Part shown: in pieces, positions 20,401 through 26,215 of the stretch
Numbering within the stretch: position 1 is the stretch's first letter
How the letters are laid out: every line of letters begins with the position of its first letter
Source: a virus
DNA length: 39,437 bases
IMG/VR virus record: IMGVR_UViG_3300032311_001127
Coordinates: 1-39,437 of that record
Direction: 5' to 3' (one strand)
Program-made: the position numbers and the translations under genes
The notes under the pieces: generated by a model
What the model saw: only the letters and a program-made list of their open reading frames with translations
Database searches by the model: none
What the model was told of the DNA's origin: nothing

Positions 20401-23400
20401 GGAACTGATGGTCCGAAGCCTGTTGCGGTCCTTACGGGGAGTCCGCCTGGGCCCAGGCCCCTGCCCTTGTACAGCGGCTGGAGGTGTGGGGGAATGGAAT
20501 CCGCCGTAATCGTCCTCGCCTCTTCCTCAGATAGGGTGGATGCGTCGACAATCGGCCGCATGGTTGGAAGAGGAGTTTCATCATCCCCTCTAAGGTCGCT
20601 GAGTCGACCTTGATCTGGGGAGCCAGAATAACCAAAGATAGTCCTAGTAATGTCACTTAGCGTTGTTGGCGTGGCCAGCATTGGAACTGCCTTCTTAAAC
20701 GACTGTATTCTCTTTGCGATTGCGGCGAGTTGCGCCTTTGCCTCTTCCTCCTCCGCCGCGAGCGACTCAAGTAGTGCAACGTCCCCGCTTATTGCCCCGT
20801 CTGGGTCTTCCATAAGCAGCGAAGCAAGAGTTGGGTAATTCCCAAGGATTTCCATAATGGATGGAACGCCCGCGATAATGTCGGCAAACTTTAGTCTGCT
20901 ATCAGCAGAACCAAGGTCAAACTTCCCCTCTACGGCAGATAGGCCTTTGAGTTTTTCACTCTTTGGGGCAACGCCCTTTCCGGTTTCCCCCGGGATCATC
21001 GACCTTAGTTGGTCTGCATCAAGAACGTTTCTGGCGATTGCCTCAGCAATAACCGCTCTAATTTTTCCACCATCACCACTTGCGATTGTCTCCGCAATAC
21101 CCTTCATGGTGTTAATGTCGCCGACCGCACCTGGCTGGCCAAACGGAACACCAGCAATCTGCGCCTGGCCAGAGCCTGCTGTTTTTTCCGATTTTGTATT
21201 TACCAAAGTTTTTACTGCTTCGGTTAAGGCATCAAGGTTTGGCAGAAGTGGAGTTAAGACATACTTTGCCAGGTCGCCAGAAATTGCCTTTCTCTCATCT
21301 GGGCTTTTCCCAATAATGGAATTCATCGATTTATTTGTTAGAGCCCCCTCCGAAAGGGCGACCATCGTTTCCCTTACGCCTCCGCCTGGGCTTAATAGAT
21401 TTTCAACAATATCTTTAAGCGCGTTAAACTTTTCTTGTGTTTGGGCCGGAAGCGAAGAGTCAACCTTCAAGTCTCGCATTTCGTTTAAGATGCTTAGAAG
21501 ACCAATCACCTGATCTGTGAGGGCGGTCAAAAGAGCGGGGTCGTTTTGCTTGCCTCCGCGCATGTTGTCTGTGATCTTTGCGAATATCGCCGTAATGCCG
21601 ATAGATGTCTGCTCAACGGTTTCAAGTGCCTCGAGGAGATCCTCTCCCTCTGCGGTGACTGTCTGCAACTCGATACCGCGCTCGCCAGTCTTTTCCCTCT
21701 TGACCCTGAGCATTGTGCCCATTGGGCTTCCAAGTCCTTCAGACCTCGGGTCGGTTTCGCTTTCGTCAAAATACTTGCTGCGCGGCTTGAACAAAGAGGA
21801 AACAACACTTCCCTCGAATGGGCTGCTAATTCCAGCAACCCCCCTGCCGGTTGCCCCAATGTTGCTGTCTGGGCTAACGCCTAGTGCTGCGAGTATGCCA
21901 AGGATATCTCCGCTTGCCGAAAGGGCAACAGCAGAATTCTTTATCTCTTCTAGTTGATCTTTAATGTTCTTAAATCTAATGAGTTGCGCTTCTGTTTTTT
22001 CTTCTATGCCATCGAGTACCGTCAACTCTGCCTCAAGGTCTGAAACAAGTTCCTTGTCCGCTCCGGTGCTTTGGGTAATTCTGCCAATGTCTGTTAGGCT
22101 GGCTGGGATTCTCTTTGCTGCCGTGGCCTTCAATCTCAACTGCGCCGTTCTCGCCGCCACATCGTCGTTCACGTCCTTGTCTGTCTGGGCCAATCGAACG
22201 CCCCTGAGGAGCGGCGAGGAACGCATTAGCCCCTTGATAGTTTCCGCAAGTGCCGTACGTGCCGCGCCGACCATCGGCACATCTGGCTCTGGGTCTCCTG
22301 GCATTGTTCGAATTATTGGAGCGCCGCGCCGCTGCTGGCCAGACTTGGTAAACGAATCTTTTGCAGAAAGTTGACTTTCCCCGGTGGAAAGTATTTGCTC
22401 TCTGAATTTTTCTACCTCCGCCTCTGTTCGTTTTCCGGTGGCCTTGAACTTCTCCACCATTCGGTCTGCAATGTCTTTTAGCAAGTCAGAAAAAATCTTG
22501 TCTAGGTTGATGGAGTCAACCATTGGGCCAATGGCCTCAGCCATCCTTCTCCTGCTCTCTCGGAACGCAACAACATAAGCAGCCTCTGCCTCCTTAACCG
22601 CCTTATCTACCTCCGCCTTGCTGCGTATAAATCCGTCCTCGAACTGTGCGGAGGTCCCCTCCCGCTCTCTGGCCTTATCAATCGCCTCTTGCAACTGTGC
22701 GTCGCTTCTGCCCTTCGGGTCTGTATCTCTTCGTCCCGAAGTTTCACCCCTGCTGGTTGGCGCCTTGTATTCGCCAGACTGGCCCCTAGCGCGACTGAGT
22801 TCCGCCTCAAGTTCCGTTGCCCTTCTAATAGCATCGTCTAGGTCTTTTGTTGACGGCAGGCCCTTTCTTGCTTCTGATTCATCCATCCAAACTGTTGGCG
22901 CAGTTGCGGTAACTTGCGCTTTCAAATCTAGATTAGAGCGAATCTTCTCAAAAAGTTCTAGGAGTTTTGGCATTTGGTCGGCAGTAACGCCGAGGGACTT
23001 TGCGTTAAACGCTTCCCTTCCACCCTTCGACATTGAGCGAGCCTCATCGCCACGGGCACGCTCTCTGTCAAGCGCCCCCTCGAGTTGTGCTATTTCTTTT
23101 CCAATGAGCCCTGCTGATTCAACTAGGTTTGCAAAGTTGACAGCCTCTGCTGACTTTGGTGCTGCGCCTTTTGGTGGCCCGGCGACAACCCGATCAAGGA
23201 CACTGGCCTGCTCGTCCTGCAGTTTCTTGAGAGACTCTGCGAGTTGCACAACCCTGAAGTTGCTATCGCTTGCGGTGTCCTCTGCCTTTTGTATTCCGGA
23301 GAAGTTTCCTGGGCCGACAGCATTTGCCTTTTTAATCAGTTCTTCTAGTTGGGCAAACAGTTTTGCCGGGTCAGAGGTGTCAAACTGCTTTGCCTTGTCG

Positions 23401-24299
23401 CCAATCAACGTCCTTACAGACGCAATGAAGGACTCTCTGGCTGCGCGGTCTTCCTTAGAGTAGTCGCCCGTAGGGCTTGGCAATCGAACCTGTTCGGTTC
23501 GCTCTACCTTTCCACCTGGGCCACTCAGTTCGGTTCTTGTTCTCCTTGGGGCAGAGTCTATTGCGGCGCTTGCGTCTTCAATTGGCTTGCGGAGATTTTT
23601 TATCTTTTCTTGCAGTTCCTGCAACTGCTTTTCAGCCGTGGCGATTGCCGAAGGTGAAATCAGATCTCCGTCATAGGGCTTAAGTTCTGTTTCCTTTTGG
23701 CGCTGAAGTATGCCCTCTAGTTCGCTGGCTTCTTTATCGGCGGCGATTCGCTCCTTGCTGGCAGACGCAATCTCTGCGGAAAGCGCCTGTTGCCTTTCAA
23801 GCAAAGTCCTCAGCGCCTCGGTGCGACTTTCTACAAGCCTGAGATTCTCTTCCTCGACCTGCTTAACTCTTTCAGATGAGGCTTCTAGTTCCTTGAGGGC
23901 CTGAAGCCGATCCTGGATTGCCGCTGCGCTGACACTCGCCGCAAGTGCTTCCTGCTCCTGCTGACGCTTGAGTGCTGCTTCTCGCGCGGCTGCAAGGGCT
24001 GTGGCACGCTGCGCGCGATCTGCGTCGTACTGGGCGGTAAGCCTGGCCATTTCGGCGGCCTCGCGTTCGCGGGCAGCCCTTCTCTCTGCTGCGGCTACCT
24101 CTGCGATGCGCCGCTCCTCCGCTGCAACCTTCTCAGCGGCTGCAATCTGCGCAGCAGTTTGAGAGGCCAGCGCTTCAGGCGAAGCCATTGAGTCTAGGGA
24201 GTCTGCAAGACGGTCGAGTTTCGATGCTGACTCGTCGGCTCCGACGACATCGATATTTATCTTTATGTCTTGTTCGTCGTTTCCGCCAAAATCAGCCAT
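8451..24299 (-). CDS. giant tape measure protein with embedded zincin-like and zinc-ribbon motifs
   Basis: An uninterrupted 5,282-residue frame with ribosome site AAAGGA. Order of parts: Ala/Glu/Arg coiled coil (about 20-240); long charged region; zincin-like motif HESGH at 1464-1468 with a possible third ligand in EYVGEFIANA (Glu1549 or Glu1553); four-cysteine zinc ribbon (Cys1862, 1865, 1885, 1888); tandem QLGKIKSEG and DLDFDFSDL repeats (about 2030-2085); K/A/E-rich stretch and Pro-rich linker (to about 2430); a recognisable tape-measure core (about 2800-2890, matching the TIGR02675-type pattern: TPFRF...MKAFGF...ALGQMNSAGRVYQNDMMQLANAGI); hydrophobic segments (about 3105-3260 and 3710-3800); an EF-hand-like loop (DKNKNGIIDD, Asp3895); C-terminal coiled coils. 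Tape measure proteins set tail length and help DNA enter the cell. At about 0.15 nm per residue the full chain would span about 790 nm; if only the part after about 2600 is the ruler, about 400 nm. Confidence 0.93.
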   Translation of the reverse strand: MADFGGNDEQDIKINIDVVGADESASKLDRLADSLDSMASPEALASQTAAQIAAAEKVAAEERRIAEVAAAERRAAREREAAEMARLTAQYDADRAQRATALAAAREAALKRQQEQEALAASVSAAAIQDRLQALKELEASSERVKQVEEENLRLVESRTEALRTLLERQQALSAEIASASKERIAADKEASELEGILQRQKETELKPYDGDLISPSAIATAEKQLQELQEKIKNLRKPIEDASAAIDSAPRRTRTELSGPGGKVERTEQVRLPSPTGDYSKEDRAARESFIASVRTLIGDKAKQFDTSDPAKLFAQLEELIKKANAVGPGNFSGIQKAEDTASDSNFRVVQLAESLKKLQDEQASVLDRVVAGPPKGAAPKSAEAVNFANLVESAGLIGKEIAQLEGALDRERARGDEARSMSKGGREAFNAKSLGVTADQMPKLLELFEKIRSNLDLKAQVTATAPTVWMDESEARKGLPSTKDLDDAIRRATELEAELSRARGQSGEYKAPTSRGETSGRRDTDPKGRSDAQLQEAIDKAREREGTSAQFEDGFIRSKAEVDKAVKEAEAAYVVAFRESRRRMAEAIGPMVDSINLDKIFSDLLKDIADRMVEKFKATGKRTEAEVEKFREQILSTGESQLSAKDSFTKSGQQRRGAPIIRTMPGDPEPDVPMVGAARTALAETIKGLMRSSPLLRGVRLAQTDKDVNDDVAARTAQLRLKATAAKRIPASLTDIGRITQSTGADKELVSDLEAELTVLDGIEEKTEAQLIRFKNIKDQLEEIKNSAVALSASGDILGILAALGVSPDSNIGATGRGVAGISSPFEGSVVSSLFKPRSKYFDESETDPRSEGLGSPMGTMLRVKREKTGERGIELQTVTAEGEDLLEALETVEQTSIGITAIFAKITDNMRGGKQNDPALLTALTDQVIGLLSILNEMRDLKVDSSLPAQTQEKFNALKDIVENLLSPGGGVRETMVALSEGALTNKSMNSIIGKSPDERKAISGDLAKYVLTPLLPNLDALTEAVKTLVNTKSEKTAGSGQAQIAGVPFGQPGAVGDINTMKGIAETIASGDGGKIRAVIAEAIARNVLDADQLRSMIPGETGKGVAPKSEKLKGLSAVEGKFDLGSADSRLKFADIIAGVPSIMEILGNYPTLASLLMEDPDGAISGDVALLESLAAEEEEAKAQLAAIAKRIQSFKKAVPMLATPTTLSDITRTIFGYSGSPDQGRLSDLRGDDETPLPTMRPIVDASTLSEEEARTITADSIPPHLQPLYKGRGLGPGGLPVRTATGFGPSVPPEYQLSADDARAVAQDIIDFLKSQGLSLATTEISQQPGTSPLGRIAPGSTGEIPAKTIITVIHKGETVADDKAVLTGLTEAVKSIAQIPTVNRGVTIASFPSTDVPVPGMGRDTPPGYSGVTAGVRRPDQTVETYGAIHLAEKMRLRDNGPLLPVPGRGSVASHESGHMGVIGGNAESIFQDKDVMLPVHRAIMKAILMMAKEIQEPSGNVSEEMRTKMVSVVTDFFENIEPGVLDEAVITGSEEKLNEYVGEFIANAAAQMSGHYGGAGRSISFGQSGQFSGETLEFLKQMLGPSGPPPATKYGFDDGRGREPRFAEETPESLFDTYQKKGGLTRRIIRSGDGFGVSSEEPERGYTVGGAQLENEQSGLLNFAKSDISGKASLAAALTALFEENKDKILEMMMDGTAVWIGMFTQGIKAPNGEVIDGTAFDITDLIPDQGAARGLAMERGQDSYGSYEDNEFVWKDEFQIRQPGEEQPQTMTRNEDGSFSRIPGTLSGQLPVDRKYGYRTKSRREAARTRRAERRAASSAELDQVLEGQVVSVSGGPIGNANIVNFDAYRCQQCGQLTSDREGGVNPNGTDAYCADCWKKVEPFYNETNPKDGYKYDKYDSKRMQGSEFRGMVNRRTEGLDDEGLAELKQSEYEDHLVRYYRGEEGDDIGQMADSEERLFADENIAKTIAQSRAYFEREKAKRKKAQESEPIEGTATTVSETPSGGLYGFGAGPDDPADLDFDFSDLVGEEDDAVQLGKIKSEGGPVQLGKIKSEGKVIPLKTEQADLDFDFSDLEDDGSIEEDSSDTYAPVEEEKPKPKKDKKPRKKKAPAGADMLSGLITPREAEIGQAEELGVSTDELATLTLAQTEGLIREKQERDMARNAKRDEERLKTAGTRAEAARKKAREMDPRARLETPMEAQIDEGAEVGLSPDEAARVDPSIIEKKKKQALEDKIAELNAADAARLAKVREDQAAREKAARDAAEAKEKAASDKKIAAEAERAKIAEEEAKAAEAAAPKAAEAPKAAEPTKEEFEAQVAADNAARKERVAAQRKARAAARKAAKAEEAAAAATEQSAEASDAVARAETDATASKVEVAQEVAASTERTPIALGAAGVPPTPPTPPRPPAPPTPPAGGDGGDPNDEIVNKSIQALGFGTQLQTLNTMLAELNQSIDKMVEGRVARAAEGGIDLDPAIARQSIIDSNVGGVGQLLNFLNSIANMAKSVRSESGLPTVTVNDKPMQVGAAAAMIGGATVPEGMKPQQLVKIAEEFDALASEVVSMIQAARAGGLKIREETAKAAAGGAGGGSVGGGAAGGGGGDSGKSPMQWGDSGVAAPDLVNIFKGEKDLRNLTNVFRELRPQVAHVRDNIDEVATNLQKQNRAAQDTTRALAGYMNVNTGILKSLKTQVGRAATFLFVQQMGREIAGVVEHLQSGVFKFNQVLENTQVGFNTLFANTLQASTSARNELVPSYNAVGAQIGFVKEQALTFNEALALTSNAAENMVAKIRDIANVTPFRFQPLVEASLKMKAFGFEAVEIPGMINSISNAVAALGGEDEKIDRIAYALGQMNSAGRVYQNDMMQLANAGIAGYRMLADKMLSDLVALKKYTMGELKDLPDYVIDEMKRLQGAISSASFEKSFGGIDTMINTLQDPRRAEGLIRNMAKRGFLLGSVAARAITEGMDKQYQGSADRLSRTMTGALSTIADLSQNFMATAFQPLFNSVRDTIVELGQFMLKSQEITEFVLQVQQNVKGFVDSLKNFGPVLENMAGIFINVFVGGIGAAMEKGSQFGEIFGNIVQKLSAGFSLVGDILNDKVGRGLATAATLGTVFVKAIMANPMIATITLIAVAISGIAEAIKTNFLQIGTVMNIFMESIKNIIQVITDAMATIAKDIGTSAISSFVAGLTAAIVILTPFLQVLLHTFAFFLKILTPFAPILGVLLGLFLAFKTATMMWNIATLALSKPIAAITSAWGGASKAVNQYQEQIKLTAQMHADLQQKKIAAQDYVRGTDGQPLKDKDGRPILNYDPATETVSSAGYPSQGAGEAAQATVNAGTRVRGVLEKIDERLPGPLKGILVSPRERIMGAIKPDFGSGLTLSHNDSAREGHLSTVLTTEKLEKRFDSFKPGGELEGLGKQLSAANILNIPGLDKGELKATANRYSTAWGENLNALVLIEKEVSYVLSEAFRKMQERAKAYKDAVAKDDKGAQAEILQQTIDSEEGRILLPMLTTAKYGKDKKHTDLTKDEISGLMGSFFDGGMSLTPEQMRNVESLPPEVQQIIYNQAGKRVASGNSRLTGGPGGEQEQLDTAVAKGRTVSMIKGGSIGVIDGISKKITSFFDSLNKGTANLVKNIPILQKLQKINMGGAGTGMQQIQQTERGAYRYVNEDGSMGKYVSKEELANRRSMRFTPRGMFSRAFGVGGAMAGIASGASRMAGMGNQAYAIASTLMPGITDMLGSGFKQVMTQKAGFFQGLGNSVGTMLGAGFGSMIPIIGPILGPAIGGMIGELAGNIIDVATRESQASIDAKKRMIAANVALGLDAETAKKAAEADLKIQAYEGRTGSFAGGIPLLVNDIADTTTAAGQQTLEAFKKRINTKEILEQFDKNKNGIIDDGVELQGAIQQANADISEEMGMLYSTDLDALFYKDKAGKYTDTSADAIAKRADAKKRGYVENGGAKERIGLNSDDIAALTARDLARSDIEAASMSESQFQQMFPGFGLDANSLADFNSTKIATEGLEGDRYRKTLIDAGISLETAQNSPILSQVLQTGTDLKSAIALLQKAKDSGAPLDAAAEKLLSYASLLETQNLGSFRDENGNIRTEYQPGMARLLGYDNAQAEATGNAGDDGKFGTGDANEVIGKTFKQIFGFRQVAQGTGIGGGDTMYADMFMEGLKAMGRIDPMEAMLEAGVIQSIEEMVGKSAAEIAEMWKKTTEYFEAFRKRAEELEPKVNLRASRLELMEEFGKDKGYELYDQFEAERAKLATMDKEFAALGGSRELADLEYFNQLMGETTTTRTEPGRRDNGSIIPDSGGVEVEQILPGLLTPEELGKMERLKELQKQILDYEKQKFPIKIKTKAIDSTDEKVRAQAVRDEAALATFRREHQTALDAIQAKVASGKALTRDEVELNKQVLALRDKLIITTTEEVSLGETLAILEKEGINISAKDLHNNDTLLAILAAKAKLQAASNTAGQGAVYWSNLEAKSKVVVTRLAEKQIDLELLRQELYRNTQGGIGMAMAAEAKFQRDNATLIKETNELLLLQESYTKQLANNPYGFNKAELDQINALLAKAPGSMIDAAGASADAAAIQRNTSLLNTMANVAQKSYERIRKAQQKTHDEYIEQLNDQQKAIEDRYRKRGDEQQEQSLLQQLQLAGLAMRSESADPLEAAKSFYEAKNNLAEFYIEKQKNDEVKAIEDEKERYEKQFKENTEAQEAIYSASMDRMKNRFEAVNRVLGDEAIDPADLKNLLLLTMSGKVPTITADYDKTMAALFEQVDKQVAEGKQELALGEGLGTISIGTLTPDGKAYTANPHLVDGNLDSNIKSKYGFDKIYKGSNEESGLLATFMNEILAAGVSFTDSGETYTGAAALAYLTKIKPSRGFEGGAAAGKEEQGRERQGLFEYLTSLLSTTNTFDSSQKLAILAQRTLEQSISDFEKATKVDINMAGLLEADIANEMFEKFIKSMGQTPDEAKIAELKELVRDTYTDVLAAMDAREYEKFANSADPRIGQLTNQVDQIGDSITHLKDSLAGGLTNLDQLLFGTTYNSAAPIPGIDVATEQIDVITAAILDMQTAFEGTMDSLEAYADSLEGPIGAFHQMAADIKSIAGLAGGITLPTTGTAAPTTLTPTPTTGNPYGYKDGEMVNPNRDLPEGMMGAAVMGYWDDALKMIVNELPERLRQQKVSTMPVPQITEFNAELKAKLAEYAATFASSVQTVGINGAQTTVTMYNQMPINITINDAQDMNTAELAAQVEEAVGRALRASGGSYINGTTS
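18044..18215 (-). repeat. nested direct repeats inside the tape measure gene
   Basis: Two 30-base copies differing at one position (18101-18130 and 18137-18166, period 36) encode QLGKIKSEG twice. They are flanked by two near-identical 28-base copies (18044-18071 and 18188-18215) encoding DLDFDFSDL. The nested arrangement looks like recent in-frame duplication in a disordered acidic region. Confidence 0.8.
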
Positions 24300-24308
24300 T
24301 GCGTTCCT

Positions 24309-24671
24309 TTAAGGCTTGGGGGGCTCTTTCTTTGCCGGCTGGCTCAATATTTCACCCATGATGTTCTTTTTGGCTTCCGGAGTTCCGTACATGCCAACTA
24401 GGGATTCGACAGAGGTTCCGCTCTTCCACTTCCCTTGTCTATTATTATCTCTATTTTTGGAAATAGTTCCAGTGTTAGAGGAACTGAAGCCGGAACCCTT
24501 GGATGAAGACTTCTCCATTGCCTCTGATTGTTTTCTGGCGTGATCGCCAAAGTGCGTGAGGTTTGGGAGAGTCAAGGACATAAAATCTTCTGGGGTGTAA
24601 CCATATGCATCTGCATACGATGCCATGATCTCACCCCAGTCAATGTCCCCCCAGGCTACTCCCCCTGCGCT
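24309..24671 (-). CDS. tail assembly chaperone, frameshift extension (gpT-like part)
   Basis: This frame follows the first chaperone gene in the -1 frame and is open without a stop from the slippery site at 24677-24671 to 24309. If read by frameshift it adds 120 residues, beginning SAGGVAWGDIDWGEIMASY. The segment AWGDIDWGEIMASYADAYGYTPEDFMSLTLP is typical of the downstream half of siphoviral tail chaperones (trp-asp start, 'eyg..pe.f..ltlp'). In the family the fused protein is made in small amounts, binds the tape measure protein, keeps it soluble and leaves before the tail is finished. An internal ATG at 24626 has no clear ribosome site, which favours frameshifting over independent starts. 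The C-terminal half is Ser/Lys/Asn-rich and probably disordered. Confidence 0.82.
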   Translation of the reverse strand, partial: SAGGVAWGDIDWGEIMASYADAYGYTPEDFMSLTLPNLTHFGDHARKQSEAMEKSSSKGSGFSSSNTGTISKNRDNNRQGKWKSGTSVESLVGMYGTPEAKKNIMGEILSQPAKKEPPKP

Positions 24672-24976
24672 TTTCCCTCTTTGAGCGCCTCAACCGGGTC
24701 TGCGGGGCCGCCATCGGCCTCTCCGGGGAGCAAGCCGCTGCGGCGGAGAACAGCAAGTGCCTCAACCTGAAGGCTCTGAAGGTCAAATCGCTCGCCTACG
24801 ATGTGCTCGGTTACGCCCGGCTCTTCTCGGCGAATTACCAACCACATGATGTAACGAAGAACGGTAAATCGCGTGGTGTCCAACTGGTCTAGCCGAGTGT
24901 TAAACTTCTCTTCTAGGTCAGCAAGGTCATTTAGGGTAAGCGCACCCTTGTTTCGAACTACGCTAAGTTCTGCCAT
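24656..24976 (-). CDS. tail assembly chaperone (gpG-like part)
   Basis: A 106-residue protein between major tail protein and tape measure genes, the classical place of the lambda G/T pair. It is mostly helical and charged (NDLADLEEKFNTRLDQLDTTRFTVLRYIMWLVIRREEP) and has an acidic, Ala/Gly-rich end. It stops at a TAG just after the GGGAAAA slippery heptamer; ribosomes that slip by -1 at codon 102 continue into the gpT-like frame to give about 222 residues. The short form is expected in excess and coats the tape measure protein during tail assembly. Sequence similarity to the family is weak, so position, size and the frameshift signal carry the call. Confidence 0.82.
   Translation of the reverse strand: MAELSVVRNKGALTLNDLADLEEKFNTRLDQLDTTRFTVLRYIMWLVIRREEPGVTEHIVGERFDLQSLQVEALAVLRRSGLLPGEADGGPADPVEALKEGKAQGE
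24671..24677 (-). other. programmed -1 frameshift site GGGAAAA
   Basis: Minus-strand reading is GAG GGA AAA GCG; the heptamer G GGA AAA fits the X XXY YYZ rule exactly, so both tRNAs can re-pair after slipping back one base. The zero frame stops at TAG 12 bases after the heptamer (24658-24656), while the -1 frame continues to 24309. It is the same type as the lambda G-T signal (GGGAAAG). Confidence 0.85.
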
Positions 24977-25076
24977 GGTTAATCTCCTCTATAACTTCCT
25001 GCCAAATGGCTTATTCATTGTACAACAAAGTAGGGGGTTTGAGTGGGGGTTGAGCAGGAGGGTGGAGGTTTTATCT

Positions 25077-25140
25077 GGGGAGTCGCTCCCCCGCCCGGCA
25101 AGCCGAGCGGGGGTTTGATCGCGGCTTACGCCGCAATCAA
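25077..25140 (-). repeat. tandem and alternative hairpins between major tail protein and chaperone genes
   Basis: Directly after the major tail protein stop, the minus-strand transcript folds into an 11-bp stem with a GTAA loop (25140-25115, one G-T pair). A second stem follows, CCCCCGC/GCGGGGG (25113-25107 with 25094-25088). A third stem, GGGGAG/CTCCCC (25077-25091), shares bases with the second, so they exclude each other. No T-run follows. The likely effect is partial termination or RNA protection, lowering chaperone and tape measure expression relative to the abundant tail tube protein. Confidence 0.65.
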
Positions 25141-25701
25141 TTAGGAAGCCTCAACAAGAAGAATCTTGTCGGCGGCACCCTGCACATCGCGGTCCGTCAC
25201 ACCCATGAACGAAAGGTCCATGGTGGTGATGTCTTCACGTGTGAATGGGAAGGTCAGCCGTGGGCTGAACGCCTTGTAAAGGTGAACAGTTACGGTCTTC
25301 GTCGGATCATCCGAGCGCGTGTGAACAAACTTGACGTACAACGGGCGTGGGAGGCCGGAGGCCGTCACGTCATGGTCATACGAGGTCAAGGTGTCACGAG
25401 CGATAAGCGAACCCTGGGTCCAGAAGTTCTGGAGGTTTGACAAGTTCAACTCGACACGACGAGCGTTCAACTCGCACTTACCACCAAAATAGGCCTTCTG
25501 AATTGCGAAGTTCGACTGACCGTAGAACTCTCGCTCCTGGAACTCGAGCGTGAACTCGACGTCACCAGCGATTTCACCAATTTCATACAACTTCGACTGA
25601 GTCGTCGAAGGCGTACCACTTACGTAAGTGGCGCTTGGAACCGTCGAGGCTCCCTCGTACCAGTCGGCCACGTAAACGCGACCTGAACCTAGTGTAAGCA
25701 T
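25141..25701 (-). CDS. major tail (tube) protein
   Basis: A 186-residue, beta-rich protein between the tail terminator and the tail chaperones, the conserved place of the tail tube subunit. It has the expected size for a siphoviral tube protein and a typical pattern: GDVEFTLEFQEREFYGQSNFAIQKAYFGG in the first half and KTVTVHLYKAFSPRLTFPFTREDITTMDLSFMGVTD near the end. Copies form the hexameric rings of the tail tube. A strong ribosome site (AGGAG) precedes ATG 25701, and hairpins just after the stop may boost its expression relative to the next genes. If the tape measure estimate holds, each virion needs an unusually large number of copies. Confidence 0.85.
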   Translation of the reverse strand: MLTLGSGRVYVADWYEGASTVPSATYVSGTPSTTQSKLYEIGEIAGDVEFTLEFQEREFYGQSNFAIQKAYFGGKCELNARRVELNLSNLQNFWTQGSLIARDTLTSYDHDVTASGLPRPLYVKFVHTRSDDPTKTVTVHLYKAFSPRLTFPFTREDITTMDLSFMGVTDRDVQGAADKILLVEAS

Positions 25702-25716
25702 AGTATTTCTCCTACT

Positions 25717-26112
25717 CTATTTCATTATTACGCCATATCGGATTATTCTCCGATATTCTAAAGACTTTGCGTCGTAGGCATCGCGCTCAAGCATCTTGAT
25801 GCACAAGTGCACTACTACATCTTGGCCAGACAACCGTTGTCGGTTAACCAGTTCGTCGATCCGCTTCGAGATACTGTTGAGTTCGGTTGTGCCGCTCGCC
25901 GACGCAATAAGCACATCCACTACAACTCTCTCGACCGACCTGCCGACTTCACTGTTACCATTTAGGACGGCAATCCTGACCGCCGGGGGTCTACTAGCCC
26001 CGACATGATGAATTGGATAGACCTTCTTGTCGACCGAAGTCCCAGACAACAGGCTTTGCAGCGAGTTATCTGCGCTCAGAACCGAAAAGAACGTCTCATA
26101 CAATCCCTTCAT
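25717..26112 (-). CDS. tail terminator / tail completion protein
   Basis: A 131-residue protein starting MKGLYETFFSVLSADNSLQSLLSG, a pattern typical of DUF3168/gp10-like tail completion proteins, followed by VYPIHHVGASRPPAVRIAVLNG and a strand-rich second half (VERVVVDVLIAS ... KRIDELVN). Such proteins form the ring that ends the tail tube and joins it to the head. It sits just upstream of the major tail protein, as usual. The frame is open to an ATG at 26133, but that ATG has no ribosome site and lies before a perfect TATAAT box (26127-26122). I therefore prefer ATG 26112, ten bases after the box, as a leaderless or very short-leader start. Its own promoter makes sense because an opposite-strand island separates it from the head genes. 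Confidence 0.75.
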   Translation of the reverse strand: MKGLYETFFSVLSADNSLQSLLSGTSVDKKVYPIHHVGASRPPAVRIAVLNGNSEVGRSVERVVVDVLIASASGTTELNSISKRIDELVNRQRLSGQDVVVHLCIKMLERDAYDAKSLEYRRIIRYGVIMK

Positions 26113-26121
26113 ACAAGAGAT

Positions 26122-26127
26122 ATTATA
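26122..26127 (-). promoter_or_regulatory. -10 box of a promoter for the tail genes
   Basis: Perfect TATAAT on the minus strand, ten bases before the preferred ATG at 26112. No good -35 box is visible at 16-18 bases (CCTAGA at 17). It would restart transcription toward the tail genes beyond the opposite-strand island. Confidence 0.5.
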
Positions 26128-26138
26128 CGACATCTGGA

Positions 26139-26162
26139 AGGGGGTCTAGGCCTACGCCCCCT
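26139..26162. repeat. inverted repeat in the divergent gap before the plus-strand island
   Basis: AGGGGGT (26139-26145) pairs with GCCCCCT (26156-26162), one pair being T-G, with an inner palindrome TAGGCCTA at 26147-26154. It lies between divergent genes and next to the TATAAT box. It could be a protein-binding site or a transcription barrier. Confidence 0.5.
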
Positions 26163-26215
26163 ACGCAGCAAGAATTCAACTTTATTCTTATTGTGTAATG
26201 AGAGAGAATACCCGC

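Noticed and set aside
22618-23463. Long plus-strand open frame of 281 codons inside the tape measure gene, with several others like it (for example 20857-21513 and 17233-17880)
   Set aside because: They mirror the Ala/Ser/Glu-rich coding of the opposite strand, lack ribosome sites and do not look like folded proteins.
24658-24670. GGGGGA run just before the chaperone stop as the slippery site
   Set aside because: The A-site codon GAG would have to re-pair with GGA, a poor match; GGGAAAA at 24677-24671 fits the X XXY YYZ rule perfectly.
25088-25113. G/C-rich hairpin as an ordinary intrinsic terminator
   Set aside because: No T-run follows on the minus strand, so it is listed only as a possible attenuating structure.
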